From Cuspidothrix issatschenkoi CHARLIE-1 (GTDB lineage Bacteria; Cyanobacteriota; Cyanobacteriia; Cyanobacteriales; Nostocaceae), in contig NZ_PGEM01000021.1 in assembly GCF_002934005.1 (NCBI RefSeq), positions 1 through 57,732 on the forward strand: DNA of 57,732 nucleotides, read 5' to 3'. The translations under genes and the position numbers were made by a program. Below, in pieces: positions 44,525-54,200 of this stretch. The notes beneath the pieces are model-generated. The model saw nothing but the letters and a program-made list of their open reading frames with translations, searched no databases and had not been told where the DNA came from. Within the stretch, counting starts at the first letter, position 1; every line of letters starts with the position of its first letter.

Positions 44525-45018
44525 TCAAAGTGGCAGTCCCGCCGCCAGCATTTGCTCGTGTAATTCACGAGAGCGCGCTGGGTCAAGTTGTCCGCGAAAC
44601 AGCAATTTAATTTCCGCAGGTTTGGCATTGAACTGTTCCGCCAAGCCTCTTACATCGTAGCCATGCCGGGTTAAGGTGGGTTCCAAATCGTCAATTTGCT
44701 TAGATAAAATCGACTCAATAATCGCTGTGGTAACAGTTTTTTCTCCAAAGAGGTATGCAGCCTCGAAAGCTAGTGTCAAATGTTGCTCAATTTGCAATGG
44801 TGTCCTCAGCCGCGTGGCAAGTAAGTCAATAGCATCCGGTTCCAATATGTCACTTGTTTGAGTATCTTCAGTAGTACATTTAGATACCAACCATTCAATA
44901 TATTCTTTTTGGCTACCAACAATACCCTCCAAAGAAAAGACAGTTGCCCGATAGCCAATTTCTTCCATAGTTGGACGGCGCAAATCATTTTTCAGCTTAG
45001 GATGACCAGCCAACACCA
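44525..45018 (-). pseudogene. Transposition ATPase (TniB/ExeA-like), C-terminal part
   Basis: It begins in the middle of the protein (VVLAGHPKLKNDLRRPTMEE) and runs through the sensor and C-terminal region (LLATRLRTPLQIEQHLTLAF). It was separated from its N-terminal half (46546-47023) by the IS at 45024-46545. Removing that IS and one CTGAG copy restores GGGTLSVVLAGHP in frame, so the gene was intact before the insertion. Confidence 0.88.
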
Positions 45019-46550
45019 CTGAGCAGTAAACCAAAAAGTTTTTTCCTGAAGGGAGATCGCCAAATACTGTGCAGTATAGAATACTTTTTGATTCCCAATA
45101 CTTAATCAGCAGACATAGTATAGATAATAATTACTTATGATTAGCTGGTTAATAATTTCTTGACGCTAACCGGATGGAATATAAATGCTTTCAACGATTT
45201 GATATTTCCTCTGTAGGGCTTGAGATAAAAAGGCTAACATCTGTTTGAGTGTAAAAAGTGTGCGATAAATTAATCTACTACCTTTCCTTTTCCGACTGAT
45301 TTTGAGCCATAGTAGATTCACCCAGATGTTAACTAGAAGAAAGGATATTCCAACGAATAGTAATCTCAAGACTGGATTTTTGTTATTCGTCTTAATTCGA
45401 CAAATATTTTTCAGACGATAACTAGTTTCAATGCCAAACCTTTTTCGATAATCTTGATAGATGTAATTTAAATTTGTTTTTACCTTATAAGCAACATAAA
45501 CAAAATATTGAACTCCATGCTTTTTATGCTTTCCCTTTCTATATTTACAGACAATCCATAAATCAAATGTGACGAAATCATCTTTATCTCTTGTAATGGT
45601 ATAGGTAGTTTTATAACTTTTTTTACCCTTGATAAATTGTTTGATTCCTCCTTTTTTTCCAGTCTTGATAGCAGGCATAAGAAAGGGAATATCTAATGCC
45701 TGTAACCATCTAATTACAGGAGTATTAAAAAATCCCCTATCCAAATAGAGTTTTTTTACATTTATTTTTAGGGATTCAAGTTCGGCTAATAAATAAGTAA
45801 TTAAAGCCACACTAGTATCTAATTGGCGAACACCTCTTATTGCCAGGGTTACACGCTTATTATTACTAATAACGTATAAACTGGCATAGGCATAAAATGA
45901 ATTAGTACCAGATTTAGCTTCACTTCGATATATGTAGGGTAATTCTGATGATGTTGGTTTACCATAATAGCAAATTAAATTTAAATCAATCGCTATTTTC
46001 AAACACCCCTTTTTTAATCCTAAAGGAATTCGACTTTTTAATGCTTGATTTATTTGCGCTTCTAATTCCTCAAAATTGTTAATTTTATTTAAATGGTATC
46101 TAATATCATTAGCTGTCGGAATATTTTTTAACAATTTAGCTGTGTTTTCGATACTATCTCCAGTGCTGGCTGCTTTGACCAGAATCTCGAATAAAGTTTG
46201 TTGGTCACAGGCTCCTTGCGTTTCAATCGAAAAATTTTCTACTAAACATTGAATAACCTCATCAAGAGTTTCTGTGTCGGTTAAAACGAGTTCTTCTGTA
46301 GACTTGCCCTGCGTGGCTTTTGTTAGAGATGAAACAGTCAATTTTTTCAGCCAATATGCTACACACTACGTTCATCATTTCATATTTTGACCCACTGCAA
46401 ATTGTTATAACTATTTCTTATGTATTTAGTATTATATAGCACATAAATATCCCTCTTCTTTTGTTGGTAATACCTGCTGCGTCTGTAACAATAGCGTCAT
46501 TACTCCGTAAAAATTACTCTTTTGGAAAAACTTTTTGGTTTACTGCTGAG
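45019..46550 (-). mobile_element. ISH3-family-like insertion sequence (IS proper 45024-46545) with 5-bp target duplication
   Basis: The ends are CAGTAAACCAAAAAGTTTTT and its complement, flanked by CTGAG on both sides (45019-45023 and 46546-46550). The length is 1522 bp. It encodes one apparently complete transposase. It is the youngest of the three nested insertions. Confidence 0.9.
45166..46341 (-). CDS. ISH3-family-like transposase
   Basis: A 391-residue DDE transposase. IAIDLNLICYYG carries the first Asp, KKLYLDRGFFNTPVIRWLQA the second, and the C-terminal YRKRFGIETSYRLKN the Glu in the Y-R-x-R-x-x-I-E-x-S-Y signature of IS4-like (ISH3) enzymes. No internal stop is seen, and both IS ends with target duplication are present, so the element may still be active. 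Confidence 0.88.
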   Translation of the reverse strand: MTVSSLTKATQGKSTEELVLTDTETLDEVIQCLVENFSIETQGACDQQTLFEILVKAASTGDSIENTAKLLKNIPTANDIRYHLNKINNFEELEAQINQALKSRIPLGLKKGCLKIAIDLNLICYYGKPTSSELPYIYRSEAKSGTNSFYAYASLYVISNNKRVTLAIRGVRQLDTSVALITYLLAELESLKINVKKLYLDRGFFNTPVIRWLQALDIPFLMPAIKTGKKGGIKQFIKGKKSYKTTYTITRDKDDFVTFDLWIVCKYRKGKHKKHGVQYFVYVAYKVKTNLNYIYQDYRKRFGIETSYRLKNICRIKTNNKNPVLRLLFVGISFLLVNIWVNLLWLKISRKRKGSRLIYRTLFTLKQMLAFLSQALQRKYQIVESIYIPSG

Positions 46551-47023
46551 AGCGTACCACCACCGTCTTCAACTACCTCAATTAAACGTTTTAGTCCTGT
46601 GAGGGTACTGTAATGTAAGTCGTGAGCCTCATCCACAAACAACGCCACAGGCTTCTTACCTTTTCTAATCAGATCACGCAGTTCTCGTTCTCGTTTTTCC
46701 CCAAGTGCAGGAATTTTAATTTCCTTATCTGTTGATAAATCGTAAAATAAGGCAGCAATCAGTGTTGGCAGCGTCGCTCGGTTTTTATCAACAGAAAGCG
46801 ATTTTGAGACTAAAATCTTGCCTTCTTTCTCCAAAACCTCAAACAAACGTCGTAAAGTCGTCGTCTTGCCACACCCGATAATTCCCGTAATGGCAACCAG
46901 CTTTCCTGAATGGATTGCGACTTTAATATCCTTAAACAATTGTTTTTGGTGTTCTGTCTCGTAGTAGCCAGCCTTGCGGAACTCCCTGAGTAACCGAAAG
47001 TGTTCCATGACTTCAGTGAGCAT
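46551..47023 (-). pseudogene. Transposition ATPase (TniB/ExeA-like), N-terminal part
   Basis: It starts MLTEVMEHFRLLREFRKAGY at the ATG at 47023, overlapping the transposase stop by 11 bp and preceded by GGAGAGGAA. Walker A is ITGIIGCGKTTTLRRL and Walker B VALFVDEAHDL. It breaks off at GGGTLS where the IS begins and would end a few codons inside it. In TniAB/TnsBC systems the ATPase chooses the target and activates the transposase. Here the transposon is probably immobile unless complemented. Confidence 0.88.
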
Positions 47024-48674
47024 TTTGTTCCTCTCCTTTATTTGAGCGGAAATATTGCCGCACTCGTTCAATAATCGCTTTTTTATTCAGAGTCTCAGCC
47101 AGCAGCGCATCAATGAATGCCAACTGTTCAGGAGACAATTTAGCCAAAGGTTTAGCCAGTTGTTCAGAAATTGCTCTCTTAGCAAACAATACAGTCGGAT
47201 AAGTAAATTCTTGGTATGGGTCAGGGTCATTAAAAGGTGTAACAGTCGGCTCCAATTCCTTATACTTATCCACCAGAAATTGTAAATCCGCGTTTTTGTC
47301 CAAGGCAGTTCGTGGCAAACCCAACTTTTTAGCTAAATTGGCAATTTTATCTGCCCGTTCTTCGGTTTTAGTTTTCTTAAATTTACGGTAGCGGTGTAAG
47401 GGAATAGGACCGTCAACTGGGTAAAATGGTCCGTAGCGACGGTCTTCTTTCTCTACGTACAGTTCGTTGTCAAACAAACCCCACCATAGCACGACAGTTT
47501 CTCCTGCCAAGTCAGGTTCTACCTCATAAGCCACACCCTCTACCGATACCCTAGCATCCGTTCCCACTTTCCGGCGTTGTGGCTCGCGGGCAAAAGTACA
47601 GAATCGCTCCCAACTACACATCGAACGTAAGCCAGACTTAGGTATATTTCGCAACCAATCTTCCATCCGGGAATGCGGCTCTATGCGGTGTGGTTTGTCG
47701 TTGTAATGCAACAAATATTGGCGTAACCATAAGTTAGCTTCAATGTCGCTTTCCGGTTCGTGAAAGTGATACAGAGTCTCGTGGGCTTCTTTAACTGTCC
47801 GAAAAGGTCTTTCTACTTTGCCTTTGGAGCGGGCTGTTACCCGGCGACCATCTTTACCCGCAGGCATATGAGTAACAAGATTGATTCTCAGGCAATCCAT
47901 CACATTTTGAAATACGTGGCTTTTCGCAATGGGTCCATTATCCGTATAAATCATCTCTGGAATCCCCTGAAAGGCAAACCCGTCGGTTGTTTTCGCTGTC
48001 ATCGCATTAAATAAGAACCGTAATGCAGCTTCTACATCCTCCCCATAAACACAGTGGTATTCTTGATAACATAAACCACTACGGTCATCAACAATACTAT
48101 AAAGCATCAGTAATGGATTACCTCTGCCTGGTTCTACCCATGATGGCTGTTTTACGTGTTTTAAATCAGATGGGCTGAGGTCGAAATGCCAACATTCGTT
48201 GCTGTACTCCGCTTGAAAACGCACCGCAGGCGGTTGCCTGGTCATGCGTTCTTGATCATACCCCCAGGTTTTTAAGTAATAATTGACAGTGCTTCTAGTT
48301 AACGCACCTTTATCTGGTTGGACAAAACCATCGGGTGTTTCCATGCCAAAGTTCTCCAACAGTTCAATCGCCCGCACTGTGGAGATATGTCGCCCTTTTT
48401 TGTTACTAGTACGGATTTTCATGGCCGCGATGACCTCGCAGTAACGTTCCATTTCCGCAAGTGAAAGTTTTCTGGGAGTCCCGCTATCTGAGCGATTTAT
48501 GGATTTGGGGCGTGATGAGTTACGCAAGGCGCGATATAGTGTATCTGTTGACACTCCATATAATGCTGCTGTCTCTTCGATGAGAATTCGCCGTTCTTGA
48601 CAACGGCTGGGCAATCCGTCGAGGCGGTGGCGTAAATTAATAAGTGCCTCTACAGGGATTTGCTTATGTACCAT
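47013..48674 (-). CDS. TniA/TnsB-like DDE transposase
   Basis: A 553-residue retroviral-integrase-type transposase. An N-terminal HTH (ETAALYGVSTDTLYRALRN) precedes the rve core: WHFDLSPSDL (Asp), MIYTDNGPIAKSHVFQNVMD (Asp), then KGKVERPFRTVKEAHETLYH (Glu). The C-terminal part is Mu-type beta barrel (GVAYEVEPDLAGETVVLWWG). Its start overlaps the resolvase and its end overlaps the ATPase by 11 bp each, so all three are translationally coupled. Complete, no frame damage seen. Confidence 0.9.
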   Translation of the reverse strand: MVHKQIPVEALINLRHRLDGLPSRCQERRILIEETAALYGVSTDTLYRALRNSSRPKSINRSDSGTPRKLSLAEMERYCEVIAAMKIRTSNKKGRHISTVRAIELLENFGMETPDGFVQPDKGALTRSTVNYYLKTWGYDQERMTRQPPAVRFQAEYSNECWHFDLSPSDLKHVKQPSWVEPGRGNPLLMLYSIVDDRSGLCYQEYHCVYGEDVEAALRFLFNAMTAKTTDGFAFQGIPEMIYTDNGPIAKSHVFQNVMDCLRINLVTHMPAGKDGRRVTARSKGKVERPFRTVKEAHETLYHFHEPESDIEANLWLRQYLLHYNDKPHRIEPHSRMEDWLRNIPKSGLRSMCSWERFCTFAREPQRRKVGTDARVSVEGVAYEVEPDLAGETVVLWWGLFDNELYVEKEDRRYGPFYPVDGPIPLHRYRKFKKTKTEERADKIANLAKKLGLPRTALDKNADLQFLVDKYKELEPTVTPFNDPDPYQEFTYPTVLFAKRAISEQLAKPLAKLSPEQLAFIDALLAETLNKKAIIERVRQYFRSNKGEEQNAH

Positions 48675-49233
48675 GTTCAGTTTTTATCTCTGCAATATAG
48701 TTGTAGAGCGTTGGTTTGGAAATTCCCATCAACTTACATATTTCAATAATTGTGTATTGTTTTTCGGTATAAAGTCTTACTGCTAATTGACGTTTAGTTG
48801 GATCTAGGGCTTTTGGTCTACCTCCCCTATGACCACGCCCTCGCGCTGCTACAAGTCCAGCCGTCGTGCGTTCCCGGATGAGGTGGCGTTCAAATTCAGC
48901 CAATGCAGCGAATAAATGGAAAATCAATCTACCACTGTTATTCGTGGTGGTGATGGATTCTTGCAAGCTCGAAAGCCCAATTCCTCGCTTATCTAAGGTT
49001 TCCATCATTTCAATCAAATCTTTGAGGGACCTTCCTAAGCGGTCTAGCCGCCATACCACCAGAACATCACCAGTCCGTGCTACTTCCAATGCTAAGGAGA
49101 GTCCAGGTCGTTCTGCTTTGGCACCGCTTGTGCGGTCGGAGTAAATTTTCTCGCAACCAGCAAGCTGCAAAGCATCCATTTGCAGGTTCAGATTTTGGTC
49201 ATCTGTTGAAATTCGGGCATAGCCTATCAACAT
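48664..49233 (-). CDS. Serine recombinase (resolvase/invertase type)
   Basis: A 189-residue small serine recombinase: MLIGYARISTDDQNLNLQMD (catalytic Ser9 in RIST), VWRLDRLGRSLKDLIEMMET, FAALAEFERHLIRERT, and a C-terminal Hin-like HTH (YTIIEICKLMGISKPTLYNY). As first gene of the transposon it probably resolves cointegrates. The res site would lie in the 400 bp upstream, between the gene and the right end. Confidence 0.93.
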   Translation of the reverse strand: MLIGYARISTDDQNLNLQMDALQLAGCEKIYSDRTSGAKAERPGLSLALEVARTGDVLVVWRLDRLGRSLKDLIEMMETLDKRGIGLSSLQESITTTNNSGRLIFHLFAALAEFERHLIRERTTAGLVAARGRGHRGGRPKALDPTKRQLAVRLYTEKQYTIIEICKLMGISKPTLYNYIAEIKTEHGT

Positions 49234-49387
49234 ACTTTGAACCCCAACAAGTAAATAAACTCGTTACCTCACAGTATATGTTGCCTTTGATATAATTACC
49301 GAGTTTCTTTACTAAACTTGATTCTGGTTCTGGTTCGGCTTGATGGTAATAATCGGGGTTAAAAAAACGGTCGTTTCTTTTACTCTC

Positions 49388-49652
49388 AGTTGCAATTAAT
49401 CCTGGCTGAAGTTCAAATAGTGGCGTTGAGCAGTTGGAGCGTTTTTTGAGTAAACTGCTCAATAACGATTTAATAGGAGTTTCGGTCAGTTGCAAATAAT
49501 CCTGGTTGAAACGGATGATTGCAGGTTGGTTGCATTTAATCCTGGTTCAGTTGCAATTAATTCTGGCTCAAGTGTAATTATAGTTGCATTTAATCCTGGT
49601 TTGAAAATCCCTTGATTGCAGGTTTGACCGATTAGTATTGCAGGTCGCTACA
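49388..49652. repeat. Right transposon end with five transposase-site-like repeats
   Basis: The complement of the left-end word (AGTTGCAATTAATCCTGG and variants) occurs at 49388, 49488, 49528, 49549 and 49582, then the terminal inverted repeat ends at 49652. The end is longer than the left one, as in Tn7-type asymmetry. Confidence 0.8.
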
Positions 49653-50327
49653 TCTATCATCACTATTGATGCCATGGGGACTCAAACAGAAATTGCTAAA
49701 AAGATTATTGATAAAAAAGCCGATTATGTTTTAGCACTCAAGGCAAACCACCCGACTCTCCACAATCAGGTAAAACAATGGTTTGAAGCAGCATCTGCAC
49801 TCTCTTTTCAAGGCATTGATGTTAGTTATGACCACCGCATTGAAAAAGGACATCACCGCACGGAAATCCGTCAAGTTTGGTCTGTTCCTATTTCGGCTCT
49901 GGGTGAACTTTATCAACCCAAAATCTGGGCTGGACTTCAAAGTGTTGTCATGGTTGTCCGGGAGCGTCGTCTTTGGAATCAAACCACTAGAGAGGTTCAC
50001 TTTTATCTCTCTTCTTTACCCAGTGATGCTCAACTTTTAGGTCGGGCTATCCGTAAACACTGGGGGATTGAAAACCAAGCTCACTGGATTCTTGATTGTA
50101 CTTTTGCTGAGGATTCTTGTCGTATTCGCTCTTGGAACAGCCCCCGCAATTTTGCTCTTTTACGACGCATTGCTCTCAATGCTCTCAATCGTGAACACAC
50201 TTACAAGCGTAGTCTTCGACAAAAAATGAAGCGTACTTCTATGGATAATAACTATATGATTCAAGTTCTCAGTTGTTGTTTTCTTGACTCTACTTTAGAT
50301 TCCTCTCAACCCTTCTGTCAAGCCTAA
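49653..50327 (+). pseudogene. ISAs1-family transposase, 3' part
   Basis: The C-terminal half: IITIDAMGTQTEIAKKIIDK (second catalytic Asp), YVLALKANHPTLH, and the Glu-containing AIRKHWGIENQAHWILDCTF followed by EDSCRIRSWNSPRNFALLRR. It joins perfectly in frame to 43733-44323 once the inner transposon and one TCTATC are removed. On its own it lacks the first catalytic Asp. Confidence 0.92.
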
Positions 50328-50374
50328 TTGAGATGCTCTTACCCTGCCTACTGAAAGTCGCCCTAATAACCCTA

Positions 50375-50626
50375 TTAAACGTGAGTTTTATTCACTAGAA
50401 AATTACTGTATTCGTAAAATGAAGGAGGATAGTTAGGGTTGCTTCGACCTTTAAAATGATGTTTTGCAGATGTTCCTTTGAGTTCTAAAAAGCGGCTAAA
50501 TGAATACATAAATTGCTGGTAAGGTCGGTTGAGTTTGCCACCCTCGAACCGTTCCATAAACCAGTTTTTAAAGTCGGGGGAAAGGAGGAATTGATAGATA
50601 TTTTCTTGATTGATTTTGGTACTCAT
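50375..50626 (-). CDS. Hypothetical 83-residue protein
   Basis: It starts MSTKINQENIYQFLLSPDFK and continues NWFMERFEGGKLNRPYQQFM and HFKGRSNPNYPPSFYEYSNF. Composition looks protein-like and an AAGGTC sits before the ATG. It overlaps, on the opposite strand, the inferred original end of the IS-interrupted gene, so one of the two may be wrong. No family recognised. Confidence 0.5.
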   Translation of the reverse strand: MSTKINQENIYQFLLSPDFKNWFMERFEGGKLNRPYQQFMYSFSRFLELKGTSAKHHFKGRSNPNYPPSFYEYSNFLVNKTHV

Positions 50627-50641
50627 GACCTTGGTAAACAT

Positions 50642-51211
50642 AACAATACTGTTATTATACCACTAGCATACTACACTGTAGCACTTATAGTACATCAAGA
50701 TTTGCGGGGTTTCTTAGTTACTCAGTATTATATTAAATATCACTATAATACTAGACTTTTGGCAATTTTAAGCTTTTTTGAGGTAGCAAAAAGTACATAC
50801 TACACTTGTGGCATAGTATATTACAAAAAAGTGGATACAAGGCTGAAACTCTTATGATATAAGGCTTTTCAAGGAATAATGCAGGTTAAGTCAAAACGCT
50901 TTATGGCTTCAGTATTGACAATTGAAACCTATATTTTACAGGTGTTTTAGCTGTTTGCATACACAAAAATTAGTGATACACTGAAAAAGTAAACGCAGAA
51001 AAAAAAGAGGATCTAAAAAATCGTTTTACCTGTGCGAGTAGTACCACCTACTCGATAACACGACTCCTAGACCGCTCACTACTTTACATTTTATATTTAA
51101 ATTCTTATTAAATATAATAGTAGTGTAGCACACGAAATAGGAATACTACAAGCGAAATTTTTTTAGATCATCTTTTTTCCTGCAACTTTCAAAAATACAG
51201 GAGATTAAAAG
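50642..51211. promoter_or_regulatory. Upstream region of the second replication gene
   Basis: An AT-rich 570-bp region. It contains repeated TACTACAC (50670, 50805 area) and TGTAGCAC words and a CGAGTAG-N6-CTACTCG dyad near 51037-51056. AGGAG sits before the replication gene's ATG. It probably holds the rep promoter and operator. An origin role is possible but the iteron-like array at 54.0-54.4 kb is a better candidate. Confidence 0.4.
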
Positions 51212-54200
51212 ATGGTAGCCAGTTTTGAAAAATCTACAAAAAGTAACCCTTTCATTGGTCGTCCCAGAAGTGGGAAAACTATTCGAGAAACAGTATATAT
51301 CCCTAACCCTGCTGATTGGGGTGTGGTCGAGTCAGGGGATGGGGTAACAGCACCTATTACCGAGCCTACGACCGTTCTGGAAAATGATCCATTAAAAACT
51401 GTTACAAAAGACAAACCCTGCAAAATTTGTAATGGGGAGGATAAATGCGCTATATCAGATAGTGGTAATACGCTTTTATGCGGGAGGAGTACCGCTAAAA
51501 TAGGGGATATCGTTAATGGTTATCGCTGCAAGTCAACATCTAACAAGAGCAGCCATTGTTCACATACTTTTGTAAAGGTTAATAAATCTTCCCAAACTAC
51601 GGTTAAACAATCCCCTAAACCTACTAAACCAGCTATGAGTAGGGAAGATAGGGATTTGTGGAATAGAAAGATTATTTCTACCTTAAATCTCAGTGAGAGC
51701 GATCGCACTCACCTAAAAAATGTTAGGGGACTAACGGATCAACAGATAGATAATTGGGGTTTTCGGTCGGTTATGCCTAACCAGAGGTTAGTGGGGAATG
51801 ATTGGCCTGATAATTTACCTGGATATCGCCACGATAAAAAAAACCTAGCTATACGTGGCGCGGGTATCCTGTCCCCTATTAAACAACTTGATCAGGTAAT
51901 AGCTTTTAAGGTGCGACTGACAGAGAAAAAAAATGATCAAAGATATACCTGTGTATCTAGTCCAAAATACACGCAGTACCATATTGATGGTGAGCAGCCG
52001 TTAGCAGTTTTAGTCAGTGATAACAATAGATTTGATCATGGCTTTTTTGTTACTGAGGGGAATGAACTAAAACCAGTAATTGTTCACCTAAAATATAATC
52101 TCCCAGTGTTAGGCGGAGGGAGATACTGGCATTCTTCAGAAAATCATGCTGCTAAGTTTCTGCCACTGGTTAGGGAAAAATCAACAATCATTAATCTTGC
52201 TGTTGACGCAGGAGACATTTTGAATAGCGGCGGGATACCCCTTAAATGGGTTAGGGAGTATAAATTTTTTGAGAGTCAAGGTTTTTCGACTAGATTTTGT
52301 TGGTGGAATCAAGTCAGCAAGGAGGCAGATGATATTGATGAGTTACCTGATTTATCTAGTGTTGAGTTTATTAATCTTGATCAATTCAAAGAACTGGTAA
52401 GGGAACATAACCCGGAGGCTTATCAAAAAATTGTTGATGATGATAAACCGCTATTAACCCTAGCAGTTGACAATACCCTAGATAAGCCTAAAAAAGTCAA
52501 ATCAACGCCGCCAGTTAATACAGAAGATGATCAAATAGAAGTGCTGTATACCACTGTGGAAAATGCCGTTAAGAACTCTATTTTTCAAGATGATTGGGTT
52601 ACTAATAATGGCAGTTTTTATAATTACACAGGACAAGGGTACTGGCAACGAAAAACCGAAGATGATGTAAGGCATACTATATCACTAACACTTGAAAAGT
52701 GCTTTGCCTGGAAAAAAGTAGCGGAGGACGAATACCAAAAAGACTTTAGGTTTGTGACTAAACCTAAAATAGATAGTACCTATGGTGTATTAAAGGCTCA
52801 TAACCACAATGAAAATACAGGACTTAATAACAGGTTTTTTAGATGTTTTAATAATTGTGTTTTGGATTTGAGGTCGGGGGAATTATTAGATCATCAAAAG
52901 GATCTATTACTAACTTCAAAGCTAGATGTTGACTATAACCCCGGATCGGATTGTCCTGAAGTGCTTAAACAATTTATTTGTAAGGCGTATGGTGAGAATA
53001 AATTGGATATTATCAGGGCTGTTTTGGCTACTTTTTTAAACCCATCTGCACCTTATGGGATTTTCCTATATGTAGTTGGGAAGTCGGGATCTGGGAAGGG
53101 AACACTATTAAGGTTTATTAGTTCTTTATTCCATAACAAAATGTCGCTGAAAAATTTTTCTATTATCTCCAATCCTGATAAGCTGCACCAATTCTTGAGG
53201 GATTGTGACATTTGCCTATTCCCTGATGTTAGCAGCGATTTTAGTGGGGAATTAGAAACTTTTTATGAGTTGGTTGATAATGGCGAGTCAGGGGCGCGAC
53301 GGTTGTATTCAGATGACGGTTATCAGAAAAAATTTAATACTAGATTTGCCGTTGGATCGGTGAACCCGATCCGAGTGGAGAACGCCCAAGGTGGCTGGGC
53401 GCGGCGGGCGTTGATCTTGAAAACTAACCCCCTAAACCAAAAAGACAAAGATTATTACCTAGAGCAAAAATTAGCTGATTGTAAGGCGGAGGCTATTAGC
53501 TGGGCTATGGGTTTGGATGCGAAGGAACGAGATCGCATTATTCATGAGTACATGAATTTTGACAAGGATCTTCAAAATATTAAGTTCGAGCATGAGATCA
53601 CCTCTGACAGTATCAAGGGCTTTATTGATAGCTGCTTACGTCCTACTGATACTGAAAATCCCATCAGCACCAATACGATGTACTTCTATTACAAAGCTTA
53701 TTGCTACCAGTTTGGGTATAGGGCGATGAGTGCCAATACCTTCAAAATCAGAATGAAGGGTGCTGTTGATGAGTTTTTCTTTAAAAACTCTAAACAGCAG
53801 CGAGTAAAAGGATCAAATCAACGGTTTAGGACGGAGGCTGCTTTTGTTCACCTAACTCCTGTGAAGGTGAATATACAGGATCAAGGGCGTTATAGTCCTC
53901 ACAATTTTGAGGATTGTACTTTTGTGTCTACTTCTGATGGCGGTTATAGGGTTAATCCAAAATTCTGTATTAATGGTGGTTTAGAAGCTATTTATACCTT
54001 TATGGAGGAAAAAACACTTAAAATCAAGTTTGAGGAGGATTTTGTCACAGTTGTCACAACAGCAGCATCAGCCGAAAATGTTGCGAGTGTGACAGCCGAA
54101 AAGCTTGCTATGACTGAATTACAGGACTTGTCACAGTTGTCACAGTTGTCACAGGGCAAAATATTGCTTAGTGAGAAATTTGAAAATTCTCACAATGATC

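Larger units (their letters stand above)
44318..49658 (-). mobile_element. Tn7/Tn402-like transposon (element proper 44324-49652) with 6-bp target duplication
   Basis: The element begins TGTAGCGACCTGCAATACTA and ends with the complement. The outer 60 or so bp of the two ends match with one difference. TCTATC is duplicated on both sides (44318-44323, 49653-49658). It carries, on the minus strand, a serine resolvase, a DDE transposase and an AAA+ ATPase that overlap each other by 11 bp. No TniQ/TnsD-like targeting protein and no cargo gene is present. The ATPase is broken by an ISH3-type IS. Confidence 0.9.
43579..50346 (+). mobile_element. ISAs1-family insertion sequence, itself interrupted
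   Basis: The ends are inverted repeats CAGGGTAAG..CATCT..ATT and its complement (43579 onwards and up to 50346). A perfect 10-bp target duplication CCTACTGAAA lies at 43569-43578 and 50347-50356. Without the inner transposon the IS is about 1.43 kb and encodes one complete transposase. Confidence 0.92.

Noticed and set aside
49199-49495. 98-codon minus-strand frame upstream of the resolvase
   Set aside because: It is built from the transposase-site-like repeats of the transposon end and overlaps the resolvase start. It is more likely the res/end region.
50513-50857. 114-codon plus-strand frame
   Set aside because: It runs antisense to a better candidate gene and into AT-rich upstream DNA of the replication gene.
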